From JANNHK01 sp034408875 (lineage in GTDB: Bacteria; Actinomycetota; Acidimicrobiia; IMCC26256; PALSA-610): a stretch of DNA of 7,472 bases. Shown here in pieces: positions 4,654 to 7,472 of this stretch (its first letter is position 1; every line of letters begins with the position of its first letter). Location of the stretch: NCBI GenBank assembly GCA_034408875.1, contig JAWXCJ010000124.1:1-7472 (forward strand), given 5' to 3'. The translations under genes and the position numbers were made by a program. The notes below the pieces were generated by a model. It was not told where the DNA came from and made no database searches. It was given only the letters and a program-made list of their open reading frames with translations.

Positions 4654-6102
4654 GTGACTGATTGGGAAACCGTGATCGGGCTCGAGGTGCACTGCGAGCT
4701 CGCGACGGCGACGAAGATGTTCTGCTCGTGCGCCAACGAGTTCGGCGCGGAGCCGAACACCCACGTGTGCCCGGTGTGCCTGGGGTTGCCCGGTTCGCTG
4801 CCGGTGTTGAACGAGAAGGCGGTCGAGTACGCCCTACGGGTTGGTGAGGCGTTCCACTTCGACGTGCCGGAAACGTCGATCTTCCACCGCAAGAACTACT
4901 TCTATCCCGATATGCCGAAGGACTACCAGATCTCGCAGTTCGACGAACCGATCACCAGCGACGGTTGGCTCGAGATCGACGGCGCGCGGATCGGCATCAC
5001 GCGCGCCCACCTCGAAGAGGACACCGGGAAGTCGCTGCACGTCGGCGGGGGCGGGCGCATCCACGACGCGTCGCACTCGCTCGTCGACTACAACCGCGCC
5101 GGGGTGCCGCTTCTCGAGATCGTGTCGGAGCCCGACATCCGCTCGGCCGAACAAGCCAAGGCCTACGTCGACGAACTCCGCGGCACGCTGTTCGCGATCG
5201 GTGTCTCCGACGTGAAGATGGAAGAGGGTTCGCTGCGCGTCGACGCCAACGTGTCGGTCCGGCCCGTCGGTACCGGCGAGTTGCGCACGCGCTGCGAGAT
5301 CAAGAACCTCAACTCGTTGCGGTCGCTCATTCGCGCCATCGAGTACGAAGTCGAGCGCCAGGTCGCCACCCACGAGGCGGGCGAGCATCTCGTGCAGGAG
5401 ACGCGCCACTGGGACGAAGACGCGGGCCGCACCACTTCGGGCCGGTCGAAGGAAGAGGCGCACGACTACCGGTACTTCCCCGAGCCCGACCTCGTTCCGG
5501 TCGCGCCCACGGCGGAGATGCGCGAGCACGCGCGCGCGAACATGCCCGAACTCCCCGCCGCGCGCCGGCAGCGGCTCCTCACCGACTGGGATATCAAACA
5601 CGAGGACGCGCGCGTGCTCGTCGAGGTCCCCGGGCTCGCCGACTACGCGGAGCGGGCGGTCGCGGCGCTGACCGGCGGAACGCCGAAAGACGTCGTGAAC
5701 TGGGTGCGCCAAGAAGTCTTGGCGTATCTCAACGAGACCGGACTCTCGCCCGCAGTCCTCGCCCCCGAGATGCTCGCCGAACTCGTCGGACTCGTCGCCG
5801 CGGGCACGATCTCGCGCAACCAGGCCAGAGACGTGCTCGACGAGTCGATGCGCGAGGAGAAGTGGCCCCGCACCGTCGTCGAAGCGCGCGGGCTGGCCCA
5901 GGTGAGCGACGAGGGCGAACTGGGAACGGCGGTCGACTCGGTGCTCGCCGCGAACCCCGACGTGGTCGCGCAATACCGCGCGGGCGACGAGAAGGAACGC
6001 AAGAAGAAGCGCGGGTTCCTCATGGGTGAGCTGATGAAGTCACTCGAGGGCAAGGGCAACCCGCAAGCGCTGAACAAGCTGCTCGACGACCGCCTGTCCT
6101 AG
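4654..6102 (+). CDS. gatB: Aspartyl/glutamyl-tRNA amidotransferase subunit B
   Basis: 482 aa from the GTG at 4654, the usual size. GatB binds misacylated tRNA, activates the side-chain carboxylate with ATP and adds ammonia delivered from GatA. Visible signatures: Val-Ile-Gly-Leu-Glu-Val-His at 7-13; a Cys24-x-Cys26 and Cys39-x-x-Cys42 set consistent with the zinc site seen in many GatB; His78-Arg-Lys-Asn-Tyr-Phe-Tyr-Pro-Asp and Tyr91-Gln-Ile-Ser-Gln; His119-Leu-Glu-Glu-Asp-Thr-Gly-Lys (active-site metal region); Asp145-Tyr-Asn-Arg-Ala-Gly with Glu-Ile-Val-Ser-Glu-Pro; Glu191-Gly-Ser-Leu-Arg-x-Asp; Glu215-Ile-Lys-Asn-Leu-Asn-Ser; and Asp271-Tyr-Arg-Tyr-Phe-Pro-Glu-Pro-Asp. The remainder is the helical region and GatB/YqeY tail domain that grips the tRNA. 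It looks fully functional although it is displaced from gatCA by 1,426 bp. An in-frame GTG at 4606 is an alternative start. It converges on the TetR gene with 8 bp between stops. Confidence 0.96.
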   Translation: MTDWETVIGLEVHCELATATKMFCSCANEFGAEPNTHVCPVCLGLPGSLPVLNEKAVEYALRVGEAFHFDVPETSIFHRKNYFYPDMPKDYQISQFDEPITSDGWLEIDGARIGITRAHLEEDTGKSLHVGGGGRIHDASHSLVDYNRAGVPLLEIVSEPDIRSAEQAKAYVDELRGTLFAIGVSDVKMEEGSLRVDANVSVRPVGTGELRTRCEIKNLNSLRSLIRAIEYEVERQVATHEAGEHLVQETRHWDEDAGRTTSGRSKEEAHDYRYFPEPDLVPVAPTAEMREHARANMPELPAARRQRLLTDWDIKHEDARVLVEVPGLADYAERAVAALTGGTPKDVVNWVRQEVLAYLNETGLSPAVLAPEMLAELVGLVAAGTISRNQARDVLDESMREEKWPRTVVEARGLAQVSDEGELGTAVDSVLAANPDVVAQYRAGDEKERKKKRGFLMGELMKSLEGKGNPQALNKLLDDRLS

Positions 6103-6110
6103 CCGGCTTC

Positions 6111-7421
6111 TCAGCGAAGGCGCTTCTTTGCCACTCCGGCCAGGTGCACGGTGCGGACGAACGCGAGCAGGTCGTCGGCCGCGTCCTCGTTCTCGCGCCG
6201 GGTGAGCGCTTCCGACGCGAGCGCGAACGCCAGCGACCGGGCCAGGGCGCGTGCGTCGACATCGGGTGCGATCGAGCTGTCGGTCTGGCCGACCTCGATC
6301 GGCGGAACGAGTGAACGGCCGAGGTTGCCTTCGTCTTCGGGTGGTCGCCCGAGATGCTCGATGCTTCCCTGGAGGGCGAGCGAGAGCAGCACCGGGCGCG
6401 ACCGCGCCAGGTCGAGGAAGAGCGACGCGAGCCGTCCGAGCTGCCGATCGAGGGCACGCAGCCCCGGCATCTTCAGGTCGAGGTCGAATCCGAGCTGTAC
6501 GTCCGTTGGCTCCGAGAGTCGCGCGACGACGGCAGTGGCGAGTCGCGGGCGCGAGCCCCACGCGCCGTAGACGTGCGTGGTGCTCACACCGGCCTGCGCG
6601 GCGATGTCCTCCACGGTGCACGCGTCGAGGTCGGCATCGGCCAGGAGTGTGATCGCGGCGTCGACCATCGCGCCGCTCGGACGGCTGATCTCGGCGTCGT
6701 AGGTCGGTTCGAGGTCGCGGATCCCGTGCCGGACGATGAAGCTCTGCCACGGATCTCCGTCGCCCGCGGGTGTCGCCGCTCCGAGGGCGTTCTCGACGAA
6801 CGCGAGGAGCACATGCCCGAAGATCTCCTTCGAAATCGTTTCCGGTTCGATGCAGTGCCTGACCATCAGGCCCTCGGCGATGCACGTCACGACCGCGGTG
6901 CCGATCTCGTGGGTGAACGGCGGCTGCCACTCCGCATTCCACCGTTGGCGGATGATTTCGTAGCCGGCGGCGTAGTCGCCCTGGAAGAGTTCGTACCGGC
7001 GGCGTAACAGTTCGAGCACGCGGGGGTCTCGCCGGCGGGTCCACATCGCGAGCAGGAATTCGGTGACGCCGATCTCCTCGATGCCGATCCCGATGTTGAA
7101 GTCGGCGAGGTCGTTCAGGTCGGAGATCAGGTGCGTGTCGGGGGCGTTCGCGTATTCGACGATCTTCCCGAACGTTTCCGTCGCGATGCGGTCATCGGCG
7201 GGCTGGCGGGAGAGGCCGTACTCGATGAGCGCGTCGACGTAGCTCGCGTGATGCGGGAAGTGCGTGTAGAAGGAACCGGTGGTCACCCCCGCCCGCCCGG
7301 ATACGGCCTGGGCGGTCAGCCCGGCGAGGAACTCGGCCGGCGTCAGGTCGGCGAAGAGTTCCAGGCCGGCCGCGAGGAGCCGCTGCCGGGTGCGTTCGCC
7401 TCTGACATTCGCCCGCGGCAC
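6111..7421 (-). CDS. Tandem TetR-family transcriptional regulator (two DNA-binding domains)
   Basis: 436 aa, about twice a normal TetR protein (190-220). The first unit has an N-terminal HTH at about residues 8-56, ending in Ala-Gly-Val-Thr-Thr-Gly-Ser-Phe-Tyr-Thr-His-Phe, then a helical ligand/dimer domain to about 215. The second unit has an HTH at about 250-297, with Thr-Val-Glu-Asp-Ile-Ala-Ala-Gln-Ala-Gly-Val-Ser-Thr-Thr-His-Val-Tyr, then a second helical domain to the end. Both HTHs keep the Ala-Gly-Val turn. The N-terminal HTH keeps the Phe-Tyr-x-His-Phe recognition-helix ending, while the second reads Val-Tyr-Gly-Ala-Trp and is more divergent. It is a duplication or fusion, so one chain may carry two pseudo-equivalent halves. 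Ligand and target genes are unknown; autoregulation is possible through the dyad upstream. The GTG start at 7421 lies directly before the HTH and six bases after a TACGAT element. Confidence 0.9.
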   Translation of the reverse strand: MPRANVRGERTRQRLLAAGLELFADLTPAEFLAGLTAQAVSGRAGVTTGSFYTHFPHHASYVDALIEYGLSRQPADDRIATETFGKIVEYANAPDTHLISDLNDLADFNIGIGIEEIGVTEFLLAMWTRRRDPRVLELLRRRYELFQGDYAAGYEIIRQRWNAEWQPPFTHEIGTAVVTCIAEGLMVRHCIEPETISKEIFGHVLLAFVENALGAATPAGDGDPWQSFIVRHGIRDLEPTYDAEISRPSGAMVDAAITLLADADLDACTVEDIAAQAGVSTTHVYGAWGSRPRLATAVVARLSEPTDVQLGFDLDLKMPGLRALDRQLGRLASLFLDLARSRPVLLSLALQGSIEHLGRPPEDEGNLGRSLVPPIEVGQTDSSIAPDVDARALARSLAFALASEALTRRENEDAADDLLAFVRTVHLAGVAKKRLR

Positions 7422-7427
7422 CCTCGA

Positions 7428-7433
7428 ATCGTA
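7428..7433 (-). promoter_or_regulatory. Candidate -10 element (TACGAT) for the tandem TetR gene
   Basis: TACGAT matches TAnnnT (four of six bases of TATAAT) and ends six bases before the GTG at 7421. No properly spaced Shine-Dalgarno is seen, so a leaderless transcript is likely. No convincing -35 is visible. Confidence 0.4.
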
Positions 7434-7452
7434 CCTGTAGCTACGAAATCGA
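7429..7452. promoter_or_regulatory. Possible operator dyad upstream of the TetR gene
   Basis: A perfect 8-bp palindrome GTAGCTAC (7437-7444) sits at the centre of a loose 24-bp dyad whose outer TCG/CGA bases also pair (7 of 12 positions symmetric). It overlaps the candidate -10 of the TetR gene, where an autorepressor operator would be expected. The symmetry is modest, so this is tentative. Confidence 0.3.
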
Positions 7453-7472
7453 AGACGAAGTCCAAACGCCCC

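Noticed and set aside
4834..5973. 379-codon open frame antisense to gatB
   Set aside because: Low-complexity Val/Arg/Asp shadow of the strongly conserved gatB frame, with no recognisable domain or start signals.
6113..6124. AGCG-AAGG-CGCT hairpin as a terminator between gatB and the TetR gene
   Set aside because: Only four base pairs, inside the TetR coding end, and followed by a mixed TTCTTTG rather than a clean T run.

Overview
The window reads as chromosome of a strongly GC-rich actinomycete. The evidence is third-position G/C bias in every gene, a DUF222-HNH (13E12-type) protein, GTG starts, and several genes whose start codon lies 6-8 bases after a TAnnnT hexamer with no Shine-Dalgarno (leaderless transcripts). 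An Acidimicrobiia-like lineage is my best guess, but no marker here settles it.

Layout. (1) Positions 1-1136, minus strand: two genes for exported or membrane-anchored proteins of unknown function. The upstream one (396-1136) is rich in conserved-looking His, Trp and Cys. The second (385 to beyond base 1) is cut by the window edge. Their 64-bp upstream gap is a divergent promoter region. (2) Positions 1201-3227, plus strand: a small 2[4Fe-4S] ferredoxin, then gatC and gatA, tightly packed (9-bp gap, then a 4-bp overlap). (3) Positions 3231-4340, minus strand: an intact DUF222-HNH endonuclease-like gene, ending 3 bp from the gatA stop. Its promoter is close to consensus, and a LexA/SOS-box-like palindrome covers the start codon. 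(4) Positions 4341-4653: a 313-bp gap that is unusually AT-rich near the HNH promoter. It holds a decayed piece of an alpha/beta hydrolase gene on the minus strand and the gatB leader. (5) Positions 4654-6102, plus strand: gatB. (6) Positions 6111-7421, minus strand: a 436-aa regulator with two complete TetR DNA-binding domains in one chain, followed by a candidate promoter and operator dyad at the window end.

How it works together. GatC, GatA and GatB form the amidotransferase that turns misacylated Glu-tRNA(Gln) and/or Asp-tRNA(Asn) into the correct Gln- or Asn-tRNA. All three subunits look intact, but gatB is separated from gatCA by an opposite-strand HNH gene and a hydrolase remnant. This suggests later insertion or rearrangement in an ancestral gatCAB operon. 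The ferredoxin is linked to gatCA by position only. The most interesting locus is the HNH gene: promoter, SOS-like operator and start codon fall within about 40 bp, which predicts a DNA-damage-inducible, leaderless nuclease-like element inside an essential translation locus.
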